A stretch of DNA of 64,000 nt from assembly GCA_027924585.1 (NCBI GenBank), contig BSBM01000904.1, forward strand, positions 18,807,501-18,871,500, written 5' to 3'. This DNA comes from Larix kaempferi. Lineage: Eukaryota; Streptophyta; Pinopsida; Pinales; Pinaceae. Positions 1 through 13,800 of this stretch are shown here, in pieces; position 1 is the first letter of the stretch, and each line of letters starts with the position of its first letter. The notes beneath the pieces are model-generated. The model ran no database searches, had not been told where the DNA came from, and saw only the letters and a program-made list of their open reading frames with translations. The position numbers and the translations under genes were made by a program.

Positions 1-1112
1 TTCTTTGCTACAATTGATGTTGTCTCAATGGGAGCTGCTATGCTAGCCAAAGGAACTTTCAGTAAAGAGGTACAGTATTGAGAAAGAGGTTGTCTGCAAA
101 GAGGAGGATGGAGATAAAGACCGCTACAGGGTCGCCCCTCTTTTCTCCATGTGTGAAGGATTACTATGTCTATTAGGGCAATACAACACTCATGGAGTCA
201 CAGTCACATAATAGTATATATCAACATTGTAGCCTAGTTTATGCATATAAGCCATTATTTACAAGAATGTACCCCTACATGATTTACTGTCACCAGTGTT
301 TGATACAAACAACACTAAGATTTCTTCTTAAAATAGCAGAGTTCAACAATATGTAAACATGGCCGTCAATACAAGAGATAATAAAAACAAAATGGGTCCC
401 ATGTCTTCAACTCCATATAAGACACAACCAATCAGTGCTATTAAATAAAGAAGCTCATGGAATGGAACATTGGTATTAATATAACTAAGGATTTGGATGC
501 AATTAAATAAAACAATTACTAACCATGAGTCATTAGTTAACAGATTGTAATTTTCCTCTCAAAGCACTGTGTGGATGCAATTAAGTAAAACAATTACTAA
601 CCATGAGTCATTAGTTAACAAAAGAAACTATGCAAAATCCGAGTTGTATTAGATTTTTAGGCATCATAAGAAACTTTGAGGAAGATGTTCACGAGAGCCA
701 TGAACGGGAGCAGAAAAATACTATTGCAATATAGATTAATTTCTACAAATGAATGAGCCATCCTCAAAAGATTTAAGACAAAATTGGGTCCAACCTAGAA
801 AGATTAATTTCTTAACCTTTTTAATTCCCTATGCTAATCATTGAAAACTTCTAGGTTGATCTTGATCAATTAGTAAAAAGATAGAAATGTATTATCATGT
901 TATGTAATCAATGGCGCGAACATATTTGGTTTGTCTCGGTGAAGTTCTAAAGGAATTTTTTTATCCCATTTCCCTCAAAAAAGACTTAGTGGATACTAGG
1001 TACATTACAATTTATTTATTTATATATCAATACAACAACTATAACGCTTAGATACTCTTCTTTAACATTTCCCAATATCGTTCGAATCCACGTGTTTCTA
1101 CAAATACATTGA
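1..1112. other. AT-rich spacer, no gene recognised
   Basis: No recognisable gene. The first 78 bases are open in frame +1 and end in TGA at 79-81, which could be the last exon of something left of the window, but 26 codons are not significant. A near-perfect direct repeat of about 48 bp occurs at 496-544 and 574-621 (both contain caattactaaccatgagtc). Confidence 0.6.
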
Positions 1113-1438
1113 GTGGGAAACCATAGAAGCATTTTGAAAGTCTGAGGAACCCCTCCTATCTTTACATTTCTTCTTTATAAGTACAATTCCGTGGGAAACC
1201 ATAGAAGCATTTTGAAAGTCTGTGGAACCCCTCCTATCTTTACATTTCTTCTTTATAAGTACAATTCCATGCAATGTAGCATATATATACAATGCCCCCT
1301 TACTTTCACCATTTCACCATAGAAGCATTTTGAAAGTCTGTGGAAGCCCTCCTATCTTTACATTTCTTCTTTATAAGTACAATTCCATGCAATGTAGCAT
1401 ATATATACTATGCCCCCCTTACTTTCACCCTAACATTT
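1113..1438. repeat. three-unit tandem repeat
   Basis: Units starting with ccatagaagcattttgaaag lie at about 1121, 1199 and 1317. The first period is 78 bp. The second and third units carry an extra block of about 40 bp (gcaatgtagcatatatatac). The short open frames across it on both strands arise from the repetition and look non-coding. Confidence 0.85.
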
Positions 1439-2588
1439 CATTTATTTTTGAGCTGCATTTAAAGGTTGTGGTCGCATCTATCAGCGCTTAGTGGTTTAAT
1501 CCTTCATATACGTTATTCATATCTTTGAGACCATTTTTTTTTTGAAGATCAAGTGAAACATTAGGGCACAAAAAGATTAAATCCAGAGTATTCATTATCA
1601 TTGAGACTGTAATGTCTCTCAAAATATATCCTAAAAAAAAAATTCTTAGGGATCTCTGTAACGTCATACATCTTATGTATGGGCGTAGATTAACTTCAAT
1701 TATGATATCTTCGTTGATGTTCTCTTTTCATTAGACTCATAAATGAGATTGTCTTGGCAAGATTCCGGGATATAAGTCTACATTATATAAATTAATACAC
1801 TCTACACATACATGTGCTCACATGTATGCATATATTAAAACAACGACTATATCATGAATGAGAGATGATTCCCTAAATTAAAATTTTCTTCTCTATTTGT
1901 ATAGATAATTGTTATAGTCGAGTGCGATCGAAACTTTAGATGTGAGTCTGACCACTTCCCTTTTTCTTCTACCACTTTTATACTTCTACCTTTATAAAAT
2001 ATGCTTCCTATGTACTTTATGTATATATGTCTCGGAGTTTTAATATGCATTTTATATGTGATATTCATACCACAATTTATAAGGTAATATATTTTGCCAC
2101 ATAATTTTATACTTTTAATTATAAGGATTACAACCTATTGAAAACTTTTCAAATATATATAAATCCTATTTATATAAATATTCCTACAAAGTGATTCCAC
2201 TAAACTACATTCTTCCATTTCAATAGCTAATTTATTTATATATACATTCCATTATTCTCTTAAATTAAATTCATTTCTCACACACATATATACTTATATA
2301 TTCTCAAATAACTATATAGTAATTTTAAATGTGAATATCTTTTACCATAAATTCCATTATCCATACTTTCTTCATGTAAGGATCCTTTCCTTTTCAATTC
2401 CCACAAACATATAAAGTTACTTTATATGTTACACCTATATATGCTTCTTTCACATAAATAACTATATTTAGATATAACTTTCTTTTGAAACAATAATCAC
2501 TTCAACTATAGACTATCCATTTATACTCTCTAAGTACCCAATATATATAACTTATATATATATATATATATTTTAAAAGCATTATCAA
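1439..2588. other. AT-rich spacer
   Basis: Very AT-rich sequence with a short (TA)n run near 2551-2571. No coding pattern, tRNA or recognisable transposon terminus was seen. Confidence 0.5.
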
Positions 2589-2604
2589 CATTTCAAACTA
2601 TGCT

Positions 2605-3660
2605 GGGTCTTTTCCAGCTTCCAGTTTCACAATGAAGTTGATGGGAATTGGTTCTTAATTGAGCAATAAGTATTTTGGTTCTCTTGGATCGGAAGAATAG
2701 TTGGGAAGGCGTCTGCAACTAGGGTTTTGATAGGCCCCTACAGAAGTTAATTTTGGCGGCCATGGATCCTTCCATGGCCGCTCTACACTTTCTCCCTTGA
2801 ATCTGCCTCTTTTCATGGCCGTCTGAAGGTTTTTCATTCCGCTTTGGAACGTTGGCGGCGCCTTGGCGCGGCGACCCATTGGGGAGCAAGTTTCTTAGAT
2901 GCTTCTTAGTGGCGGCGGCGGTGGTATGTGTAAAGAGGGAAGCAATCGGGGTTGGGAGTCCTTAGACGAGTGACAACGGCGACATCATAGGACTATAGAC
3001 AATGGGTCCAGTTCCTCCATCATTGACGGTGGATTCGTTGAGATGCTACGCTTTGGGGGCTTCCCTGACCCTAGATCGAAGATGGAGGTGGGCGTTTTTC
3101 TGCTAGGCACTGACGGCAGCTCTTGCCTTTCTCGGCGGTGGCTACATCCATGACGCGGAACTGTTTTTCGACAAGCTACTGCGATTTGGGGCCTCTCTGA
3201 GCCTGGAATGACGATGGAGGCGGGCTTCTGCTTGGCACGGCAGATTCTTACTTTGCTCAGTGGCGGCTGCATCGGGGATCCGTTTTTCTCGAGCTACCGA
3301 GGAGAGGCATTTTATTGGAGGTTGGGGTTATTCTTTGCAGATGCTAGTGGTTCTGCATTCTTTTCGGGGTTTTCTGGAATCATTTTTCTTTAACTTGTTT
3401 CCTTCCCCTGTATTCTTCGGCTTTTTTCTGCTATATTCATGGCTGTGCTGGCCGTTTTTGGTTTGTAGTTGTAGTTTTTTAATCTAGGGTGCCTTAGCAC
3501 CTACTTTTTATTTGTAAAAAGCTGAATAGCTCATGGCAGATCCTGCATTTATGTATACTGCTTAGCAACATTTACACTCTTCAAGAGTGATGAAAATCCA
3601 ATGTAATTTTGTACTCGAAAGATGAAATAAAATTACGCTTTTTTTTCAAGGAAAAAAAAA
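2605..3660 (+). mobile_element. retroposed insert with 16-bp target-site duplication (LINE-type 3' end)
   Basis: A markedly more GC-rich block of about 1.06 kb interrupts AT-rich DNA. It is flanked by an identical 16-bp direct repeat, catttcaaactatgct, at 2589-2604 and 3661-3676, and it ends in an A-rich tail after aataaaattacgc. This is the signature of target-primed reverse transcription. Near its 3' end is a perfect short hairpin, GGTGC-CTTA-GCACC (3488-3501). Internally, sequence around 3047-3180 is repeated in diverged form at about 3183-3300. No conserved protein could be read, so it is either a 5'-truncated LINE, a non-coding LINE-mobilised RNA, or a retrocopy of an unrecognised transcript. 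That the insertion is retroposed is clear; the family is not. Confidence 0.75.
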
Positions 3661-3676
3661 CATTTCAAACTATGCT

Positions 3677-4063
3677 TCAGAAACTTTATTCCTATATATA
3701 TTATCTATACATAAAAACTCATACATATATACACATAGGTATTTATAAATTATCACCAACGATCTAAAAGATTAGTCATATATACATAATAATAAAGTAT
3801 TAATCATATGATAATTTAATTGAATTAGTGGTACTTCATGTAAGACCACCCTATATTATAGATAATCTTCTAACTACATGTCACACGCTCATTTAAGAAT
3901 ATTTATATAGCAAAATAATATATACAAAAGAAATAAACACAGGATACTCAACGTCTAACTATCACTCAACTAATTTCCTATTAATTTATCATCCAAAAAT
4001 TTATTCATGTACTTCCGGTAGAGTTTTCCAACACTTTAATTGAATCTAAGTCATCCATTAAAT
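3677..4063. other. AT-rich spacer left of the duplication
   Basis: AT-rich, with no gene or repeat recognised. It ends at the ATGG junction where the tandem duplication starts. Confidence 0.5.
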
Positions 4064-7000
4064 ATGGTAATGCTAAATAATATTTAAAAGAACATGGATT
4101 AAATATTTAATCTTTGGAAAGCATCCGTCTCCCATTCTTGTTAAGCATGACTCACTCGTTTATCAGTTAACTATCTTTGACTCCTTTCACCCGAATTCTG
4201 TCCCAAAGATATAAACTCAAGAGCCCCGCACATTTCCGTATCAATCGGAGCAGTAATTCAAGATGTAATTATTCAGCTTCAAGTGGAGGTAAATGTTTAA
4301 AAACCAGTTTTATCTTCAAAAATTCAATACCCAGTAAATTGGGAAATCATAACAGGGACATTATATTTTTGCTTGGGTAAGAACATTATCAAAACAAGCT
4401 TATCATGAAAAAAATACAATACCCAATCATTTCAAAATAATAGCATAACCATGACATCTTAAGAAAAGACAAGCGACAACAACAATCTGCATGTTCCATG
4501 TTTAGAGTTGTCTAACAAAAAACCATCTCAGGCATATAAACAATCAAATCACAACTGCATTTGATAACAAAATCAAAGCAAGTAAAAAAATCAGAATAAA
4601 TTATTTTCTTCCGCAACATCGTTAAGAGAATTTTGTTTTATCGCACTGTGGGTAATACTCTACAAATTCCAGATGAAGAACTCATATGCAATTCAATACT
4701 CCCCTAAAAATTGCACTATAATCCAAAACTCATTATTAAAAAAATGAGCCAGAGATATGGCCCCAAAATCCTAAAAATTAGTATCCAGACATTGTCTTCA
4801 AAATTTGTCACCATCATAAAAAAAGGCCATATTAGCCACCGCGGGACTCCGGGAGCCATATTTCTTCCTGACAATAATTAATTGCAGCTGGTCATATCCA
4901 GCTAACACACCAGCCCCAACGATAGCACGGAGGATATTTGCGCCTGCACCCTTGAAGAGTGACTTGCCACCTTCGTTTTTGACTATTTGATTAAATGCAT
5001 CCAAGGAACTCTTGTACTTAAGTGCCTCACCGTAAGTCATTATCATTCTTCTTCGTACAATATCTATAGGATACGAAGCAAGACCAACACCAATTGTAAT
5101 ACCCCAACCAGGGAGAAAACTTGCAAGGAAGTTATTCTGCACAAGTGAGAAATTCAAAGAAATCAACATTTTAGAGCAAATAAAATTAATTTTGATTCAT
5201 ACTTTAATTTAAACAGTTGTATATTATGAGAATAACAATGGCCTTGAATAAAGCTAGTAATTGTAGGAAGTTGAGAGGGTGATCTCACATGATGATCACC
5301 AGTCAAAACAACTGGCTGTAGAGAATCATACATTCCAAAGTATAAACCACGATAGACTATAATTCCCACACAGGAAATGTTGAATCCACGATACAGACCA
5401 GCAATTCCATCAGTTTTCAATGTCTTATTGTAGACATCAACGAGCCCATTGAATTGCCTCTCCCCTCGTTTCTTTGCAGTCCTGTAATCATTACCCAACC
5501 GGTTCGAGCATAGTCCAAAGAATAAACAAAAAGGAGAGAAGATGGACCAGTTGCACCACTAGAGGCCAAGTTTCCAGCAAACCATTTCCAGTAACCATCC
5601 CTGTCTTTCTTGAAATTAAAGAGCCTCTTAAAGTAATCCTTGAAGGCAAAGTTCAAAGCCTGTGACCAAACAGGAGAGTTAATTACAATCTAACTTTCAC
5701 ATCTTCGCTCCAGTAAGGGAAAAGATTACAAGCTATAAAAACTTATATCAGTTTGCATTGCTTTGTAATGTAATCATAAAATCAAATGAAAAGTTATATT
5801 TACCTGAGTAGGAAAATAACGGATGACATTTGCAGTGTTTCCTCTCCACAACGCAATAACACCTTTATCCTTGATTATCCTACCGAAACAATCCCCAATT
5901 CCTTTGTATGGTTCAGCAAGACGTCCAAACTTCAACATTTCATCTTGGTTTTGGATCAATAGTTTGGCACACTCAATAGGGGCAGTTGCAGTTTCTGATA
6001 CTGCAGCAGAAACTTTCAAAGGAAAACCTTTTTTGCATCTCTTTTCCAAACACAGAAATTTGGGCATCATAACGACAATTCAAAGGCGCCACGTCCTCTA
6101 GCCCAAAGGATTCTACAGGACGAGATTCCAATGAGTCGAAATAGAGGAACTGCACAACGATGTAGGAATTGTTATTACCATTATACAATAATTGGATGCT
6201 CTGTTGGGTTGCCTATATAAAAACTAAATAATGAAGGGGGCAATTCCATTATTTAAGATGGATTATGAAAAGCATTAACAGGTTATGGCGAGAAAGAAAT
6301 AAAACCTGGAAAATTGGATGAAACTTGTTCACATTGTATCGAACAAGTGGAATACATGCATGTTCAGGCTCGCCACGTTCAAGACAAGAATATCGAGGAA
6401 GGATTGGTAAAGCTAATAGCATTTGTGTGTCTTAAATTTTGGGTTACATGACCGAGAAGACCTGCCATTGAATGTTTCAAGGAAATAACGCTTGAATCTT
6501 TTAAGGCCAACCTAATTCATTTTGAAATTTTTATGATTGAAATAGAAAGTTGATGGAAACTACAAATATGAAAAACTATAAACATTGATTAATACTCGGT
6601 ACAGAAAATGATCCGTGCACGGATAATGATGGCATTACAAAATAAAGTAAAATTCTTACTTTAGTGAATCATCAACAACTTATTTTGAATATTTAATTGA
6701 TTGAGGTATTTCTTTATGAATGGAAGATAATTGCTTTGAAAATTTGAAGTATGTATGTAAAATTATTAGTTAGTTTTAATTTTCTTAAAGCAAATTATAA
6801 AATATTTAAAATATTTATATAGTTTTTAAATATTTTAATTATTTTAAAAATAAAATGAACAAATTATATTTAAAAAACATAAAAAAAATTAGTACATTAC
6901 AAAATTTAATTGTCCAAAAGGAATTATTGAAAACAACTGCTCACTAAAATGCTCAAGAAAAACATTTGTTGTAGCAAGGGCTTTTACAGACAATCGATTA

Positions 7001-8235
7001 TGCATTAAATATCATTTGCCCAATTCACACACAATTAGGTGCACAATTCCATGCAACTCTTGAATGTAATACCTAATACTAAGGAAATTAGTTATGGGCA
7101 TTGGTTGTAGAGGGTGCGAGCGAGTCGAATTTTCTAGGTCATGGAGATTACTCTGAATTTCAATGCTCGAGAGCATCCATGCATTTAATAGAAGGCATCT
7201 CAACAGGCACGGAAAAGACAATTATGCATTAAAGTCTTTTCCAAGCACCTACTTTGAATTTCGAGATAACATTCTACCTGGACGACAATGAATGATTGTT
7301 TGAAAAAAAATAAAGTTTGAAACTAAGGTTGTGAAGTATTATTTATATATTTATATTTTTTACTAATCTCTCGCAATGATAAAATTAGTCAAATCATACC
7401 CTATAATCCAATAGAATTGTTAGATAAATGAAAATAATTAATATAAAAAAAATCAACAAATCATTATTTTCCATAAACATTAGCTATTTATATAGTCATT
7501 TTCTGCTACCTTACAAATTATTACAGTTAGGAAGAACATATAATCTCTGCCTACGGGACTAATAATGCAAAGTTGAAATTGAAATAATTCATCTATTTTA
7601 ATCTAGTCGATATAAGAGGTTAACTAATCCATTTATTCATTAACCAATTAGCTACTATAACTAACTCAAAAGTTATGCTTTCATGACGAAATTGTGATCG
7701 GGTGTACTTAACTCATTCTCTATATTGGTAATATGTACCAAAATGTCTCTAGAGGTTCTGTAATGTAAATCAAGATTTCCTTCCGTTTACTTACCTCTTG
7801 GCTATGTCGTCGAGATACGGGGATGCCATGGACATATCAAACCATTTGTTTGTCCTTTACGCATAGCACGAGATGTATGCTAAAGTCAACTATAAAGAAA
7901 ATGGATTTAATTTGTTCTCTATTTTCTAAGTGAGATTAACATTTAAAAATGGTTTGATTCATTCGTTCATAGTTCCATTTCACATGGTTGAATGAAATTA
8001 AGTATCAAAATATCAATGTACTAGATTTACAATACAATATGATCTAGATGTTATCACATACATATGTGGATAATGCTTACATCATTATTACATGTTGGAT
8101 AGCGTTTTCAATAATCAAAATTATATTTTCACATAGTGAGTGAGACTAAAACCATCCCAAATTCATTTTAAATAATAAAAAAAATTTACATCTCAATAAA
8201 TTTGATCCTTTTAATGCTTGATAGACCAAGTTAAC
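4064..8235. repeat. tandem segmental duplication, copy A
   Basis: First of two head-to-tail copies of a unit of about 4.17 kb. Copy A starts at ATGGTAATGCTA (4064), and the sequence restarts with the same words at 8236. The unit holds the carrier pseudogene in its left half and about 2 kb of AT-rich spacer in its right half (6240-8235). The two copies are collinear, with only scattered substitutions and small indels, including introns and spacer, so this is duplicated genomic DNA rather than a retrocopy. Spacer reading frames such as 7012-7221 recur in the other copy but show no coding character. Confidence 0.93.
4798..6070 (-). pseudogene. mitochondrial ADP/ATP carrier pseudogene, copy A
   Basis: The translation matches plant mitochondrial adenine nucleotide translocase, the inner-membrane antiporter that exchanges matrix ATP for cytosolic ADP. 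Three exons are readable: about 6050-5804 (matrix signature PIExxK, then [14 protein letters not shown]), 5659-5289 ([13 protein letters not shown] to VVLTG) and 5136-4801 (GWGITIG, SYPID, then RRRMIM). Splice sites are good at both introns: CAG/GTAAAT with ACAG, and a GTGAGA donor with TGCAG. The family hallmark RRRMMM reads RRRMIM. A one-base deletion at about 5500, just after DYART, destroys the frame. The N-terminal membrane segment before VSAAVS is shortened, the first signature reads PIECAK, and the stop is displaced so the tail runs on past KKYGS. Possible 5' exon material upstream (to about 6235) could not be identified. The retained introns argue against a processed copy. Confidence 0.92.
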
Positions 8236-8977
8236 ATGGTAATGCTAGTTAATATTTAAAAGAACATGGATTAAATATTTAATCTTTGGAAAGCATCCGT
8301 CTCCCATTCTTGGTAAGCATGACTCACTCGTTTATCAGTTAACTATCTTTGACTCCTTTCACCTGAATTCTGTCCAAAGATATAAACTCAAGAGCCGCAC
8401 ATTTCCATATCAATCGAGCAGTAATTCAAGATGTAATTATTCAGCTTCAAGAGGAAGTAAATGTTAAAATCAGTTTTATCTTAAAAAATTCAATACCCAG
8501 TAAATTGGGAAATCATAACTGGACATTATATTTTTGCTTGGGTAAGAACATTAACAAAACAAGCTTATCATGAAAAAAATACAATACCCAATCATTTCAA
8601 AATAATAGCATAACCATGACATCTTAAGAAAAGACAAGCGACATCAACAATCTGCATGTTCCATGTTTAGAGTTGTCTAACAAAAAACCATCTCAGGCAT
8701 ATAAACAATCAAACCACAACTGCATTTGATAACAAAATCAAAGCAAGTAAAAAAATCAGAATAAATTATTTTCTTCCGCAACATCATTAAAATAATTTTG
8801 TTTATCGCACTGTAGGTAATACTCTACAAATTCCAGATGAAGAACTAATATGCAATTCAATACTCCCCTAAAAATTGCACTATAATCCAAAACTCATTAT
8901 TAAAAAAATGAGCCAGAGATATGGTCCCAAAATCCTAAAAATTAGTATCCAGACATTGTCTTCAAAATTTGTCACCA

Positions 8978-10336
8978 TCATAAAAAAAGGGCCATATTAG
9001 CCACCGCGGGACTCCAGGAGCCATATTTCTTCCCGACAAGAATTAACTGCAGCTGGTCATATCCAGCTAACACACCAGCTCCAGCGATAGCACGGAGGAT
9101 ATTTGCGCCTGCACCCTTGAAGAGTGACTTGGCACCTTTGTTTTTTACTATTTGATTAAATGCATCCAAGGAACTCTTGTACTTAAGTGCCTCACTAGAA
9201 GTCATTATCATTCTTCTTCGTACAGTATCTATAGGATACGAAGCAAGACCAACGCCAATTGTAATACCCCAACCAGGGAGAAAACTTGCAAGGAAGTTAT
9301 TCTGCACAAGTGAGAAATTCAAAGAAATCAGCATTTTAGAGCAAATAAAATTAATTTTGATTCATACTTTAATTTAAACAGTTGTATACTATGAGAATAA
9401 CAGTGGCCTTGAATAAAGCTAATAGTTGTAGGAAGTTGAGAGGTTGATCTCACCTGATGATCACCAGTCAAAACAACTAGCTTTAGAGAATCATACATTC
9501 CAAAGTATAAACCACGATAGACTATAATTCCCACACAGGAAATGTTGAATCCACGATACAAACAAGCAATTCCATCAGTTTTCAATGTCTTCTTGTAGAC
9601 ATCAACGAGCCCATTAAATTGCCTCTCCCCTCCTTTCTTTGCAGTCTTGGAATCATTAGCCAACCGGTTCGAGCATAGTCCAAAGAATAAACAAAAAGGA
9701 GAGAAGATGGACCAGTTGCACCACTAGAGGCCAAGTTTCCAGCAAACCATTTCCAGTAACCATCCCTGTCTTTCTTGAAATTAAAGAGCCTCTTAAAGTA
9801 ATCCTTGAAGGCAAAGTTCAAAGCCTGTGACCAAACATGAGAGTTAATTACAATCTAACTTTCACATCTTCGCTCCAGTAAGGGAAAAAATTACAAGCTA
9901 TAAAAACTTATATCAGTTTGCATTGCTTTGTAATGTAATCAGAAAAACAAATGAAAAGTTATAACCTGAGTAGGAAAATAACGGATGACATTTGCAGTGT
10001 TTCCTCTCCACAACGCAATAACACTTCATCCTTGATTATTCTACCGAAACAATCCCCAATTCCTTTGTATGGTTCAGCAAGACGTCCAGACTTCAACATT
10101 TCATCTTGGTTTTGGATCAATAGTTTGACACGCTCAATAGGGGCAGCTGCAGTTTTTGATACCGCAACAGAAACTTTCAAAGGCAAACCTTTTCTGCATC
10201 TCTTTTCCAAACACAAAAATTTGGGCATCATAACGACAATTCAAAGGCGCCACGTCCTCTAGCCCAAAGGATTCTACATGAAGAGATTCCAGTGAGTCGA
10301 AATAGAAGAATTGCACAACAATATAAGAATTGTTAT
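8978..10336 (-). pseudogene. mitochondrial ADP/ATP carrier pseudogene, copy B
   Basis: Sister of the copy at 4.8-6.1 kb, with the same three-exon layout: exon ends near 9966, 9824-9454, and 9301 to about 8978. It keeps a cleaner carrier signature ([13 protein letters not shown]) and a better second donor (CAG/GTGAG). It shares the one-base deletion after DYART (about 9664) and the RRRMIM change, so both lesions predate the duplication. It also has its own one-base deletion in exon I at about 10024, just after IIKDE. The 5' part is separated from the rest by the Copia insertion at 10336/16565, which removes any promoter. Not functional. Confidence 0.92.
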
Positions 10337-10795
10337 TGTTCGGGTACACAGGGTACTACCAAAGGACCGAACACCAAGAGCAACCACTTCACACAAACAG
10401 ATCACAGATCAACACACCGATGTTTTGACGTGGTTTAAACCCTCTTGAGGGAAACACTCCACGGCCCCCGGCCAAATAGCTTCTACGGGACAATTTATTA
10501 TGCAAAGAAAGAAAGTTACAAATGAGCTTCTCATAATCGATCAACTAAACAATGACCCTCCATGCTCTTTAAATAGAGATCATGGACCAATCGGGTGTTA
10601 AGCCACGGATCAAGGTTATGTTTGATCTAAGAGAAGTTGAGCCGTCGGATCACTCTATGTCGGAAACATATCGTGACCGTCGGTTTAAGTATTTACAAAT
10701 GCATACTAATGCATACTAAAGAAACACACTATCCCTAACGGATATATTACACAAGTTGATCTTAACTAACTCCTAAGTGTTTAAATATCCTAACA
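10337..10795 (-). repeat. 3' LTR of Copia A
   Basis: 459 bp, TGTT...AACA. In element orientation it carries a TATTTAAA promoter box (reverse of 10568-10575) and an AATAAA signal (reverse of tttatt near 10494-10499), which would place transcript ends in this LTR. Confidence 0.95.
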
Positions 10796-10806
10796 TCCCC
10801 CCTTAA
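10796..10806 (-). promoter_or_regulatory. polypurine tract of Copia A
   Basis: Reads TTAAGGGGGGA on the minus strand, directly next to the 3' LTR. It would prime plus-strand DNA synthesis during reverse transcription. Confidence 0.9.
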
Positions 10807-10877
10807 GAACAACTTGGGATAGGATTGAAGGATTTACAAAAGTGACACAATTAGGAGAAGGAAGGAGGCATTAGAGC

Positions 10878-13800
10878 CTATCCCCCCTTAATGACAAGTT
10901 CCTGAACTCCTAACATAGATCGAAGTTTAGAAAACTTCGCTTCTGTAAGAGACTTGGTGAAGATGTCTGCAACTTGATCATCTGTAGGGCAAAAGAGCAC
11001 TTCAAGAACCCGATCATGAACAAGATTTCTGATGAAGTGCATATGTAGCTCAATGTGTTTGCTGCGTTGATGTAGAACTGGATCTTTGGCAAGCTTGATG
11101 GCACTTTGATTGTCGCACCAAAGTGGAGTAGGCTGCTGCTGCTCGAATCCAAACTTTGATAGGATATGTCGAAGCCATAAAGCTTCCTGACTGGCATTGA
11201 CGGCTGCTCGATATTCTGCCTCTGCTGAAGAAAGAGCAAGAGCTTGTTGTTTCTTACAAGCCCAAGTAATAGGTCCAGATCCCAGACTGAAAACATAACC
11301 TGCAGTAGACTTTCGATCATCAGGATCGCCGGCCCAATCTGAATCAGTGAAACCAACCAACAAAGGTTTCCCCCCTGTACTGTAATGAATCCCAAACTGA
11401 ACTGTACCTCGAATATATCGAAGTATTCTTTTAGCTGCTTTCCAGTGACTTTCATGAGGTGTCTGCATATAACGGGCAACACGACCAACGACAAAGGAAA
11501 GGTCAGGACGAGAATGAGTCAAGTATAAGAGACTACCAACAAGCTGACGATACAAGGTGGCATCGACTTCAGGTGAAGTACAAGTGGCAGAAAGTTTGAC
11601 TCCAGACTGGAAGGGAGAAGGGGCTGGTGTACAATCTTCCATGTGAAAGCGACGAAGAAGGTCACAAGCATACTTAGACTGAGAAAGAAAGATTCCTTCT
11701 TTGGTTTGTAGGACTTGGAGACCAAGAAAATAATGCAAATGTCCTAAGTTTGACATTTCAAAATTTTGTTTAAGACTGGATTTCACATGGGTTATAAGTT
11801 TAGGGTCACTACCAGTAAGAATAAGGTCATCAACATATAGAACAAGTATGATGAGATGGTTTCCTACTTTCTTGGTATAGACGTTGGGGTTAGAATGGCA
11901 TCTAGAAAAACTAGTGTCAAGGAGAAAGTTATCCATTTTGGCATACCAAGCTCTAGGAGCTTGCTTAAGGCCATATAAGGATTTCTTAAGGCGGCAGACG
12001 AGGCTAGAGTTATTCTGAACATAGCCAGGAGGTTGTTCCATGCAAATTTCTTCCTGTAAATCACCATGTAAGAAGGCAGACTTGACATCCATTTTATGGA
12101 CTTCCCAGTTGTGTAAGGCTGCAAGGGAAAGAACAAGGCGGATGGAGTTCATTTTTGCGACAGGAGCAAAGGTTTCATTGTAGTCAATCCCTTCAACTTG
12201 GGAAAAACCTTTGGCAACTAACCTTGCCTTAAGTCTTTCAACACTTCCATTTGATGCATACTTAGTTCTGTAGACCCATTTACATCTGACAAGTTTTCTT
12301 CCTTTTGGAAGAGGTACAAGATCCCAAGTATCGTTCGCCATTAAGGAACGATATTCTTCATCCATGGATGCATCCCAATCTGGATTCCTTGAAGCTTCTG
12401 CAAAGGTTTTTGGATCATGATTCTCGGAAACTTGAGCCAAAAGAGAAGAGGCTCGTTGAAACTGAGAACGTGTTCGATGTTGATTTCTAGGATCACCGGC
12501 AAGATCACCAGCTGCTTCACATGTTGAACGGACCCATCGAGGAAGCACTTGTGCTGGTGCAACTGGAGGAACATGAGCAGGCGGAGGTGGATTTTCATCC
12601 TCACTGTCATCATCAGAAACTGGAGTTGGAAACCTGTCAAGGAAGTTGGAAGAAGAAGAAGAAGGCACAAACGCCGAATCGGGCTCGCAGGCCAAAGATG
12701 GCACAATCACCGAGTTAGGCTCGCAGGCCAAGAGACTTTCATCAAATTTAACATCTCTTCTAATGATTATAGCATGAGAATGTGTTTGAAGAAGTCTATA
12801 ACCTTTTACATCTTCAGAATATCCAACAAATATGCACTTTTCACTTTTAGGCTGCAATGCTTTCCGTTTTTCATCCGGAATGTGAGCCCATGCTTCACTA
12901 CCAAACACACGAAAGTGACTTACATCAGGTTTAGTTTTACTCCATGCTTCTTCCGGTGTTATACCTTGTAATGCTTTTGTGGGGGTGCGATTAACTATGT
13001 AATTTGCACAATTTATGGCTTCAGCCCAAAATTGAAGACTTAGTCCCTTAGATTGGATCATACAATTAGCCATTTCTTTTAAAGTGCGGTTCTTCCGCTC
13101 AGCTACACCATTTTGTTGTGGTGTATATGGAACAGTGTGCTGTTGTTGGATGCCTTGTTCAGTGCAGAAAGTAGTGAACTGTTTGTTAACATATTCTCCT
13201 CCATTGTCAGATCTTAACTTAATAATTTGATGACCAGATTGTTTTTCAACAAGGGCCTTGTAGGCCAAGAACATGTTAAATACTTCGCTCTTAAGTTTTA
13301 GGAAATAAACCCAAGTGCGTCTGGTGTAATCATCAATGAAAGTTGAGAAATATTTGAAACCAGAAAAGGAAGCATATGGAAGAGGACCACACAAGTCACT
13401 ATGCACAAGCTCCAAGGGAACCGAGGCGTGCCAAGAGGCACGTTTGTCAAAACTGTCCCGATGATGTTTTCGGAGTACACAACCGGAGCAAACACCATCT
13501 CTGCAAGATACCATCGGAAGACCTGTCACCATATTTTCTTTACATAGTTGTTGCAATGAGCGATAATTTAAGTGACCAAATCGCTCATGCCAAAGTTTGC
13601 TCAAGTTATCACTATGAGCAACAAAAACTGAAGGTAAAGGTGATGACCCAAAGTCGTTAAACTTGTACAACCTGGTAATATCATCAACAATTCCGGTAGC
13701 TAAGACCTGTTGAGGATCTTTAAAATCCTTGATTACAACTTGGTGAGGTGTAAAGGTCACAGTTTTACCTTCACCAGAATGAGTGATCTGATAGACTGAT

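Noticed and set aside
1-81. Open frame ending in TGA at the window start that could be a last exon
   Set aside because: 26 codons with no recognisable motif is within chance expectation.
4798-10262. Carrier copies considered as functional spliced genes
   Set aside because: Both contain a coding frameshift in exon II that no small splice shift would bypass, a shortened N-terminal region and a displaced stop.
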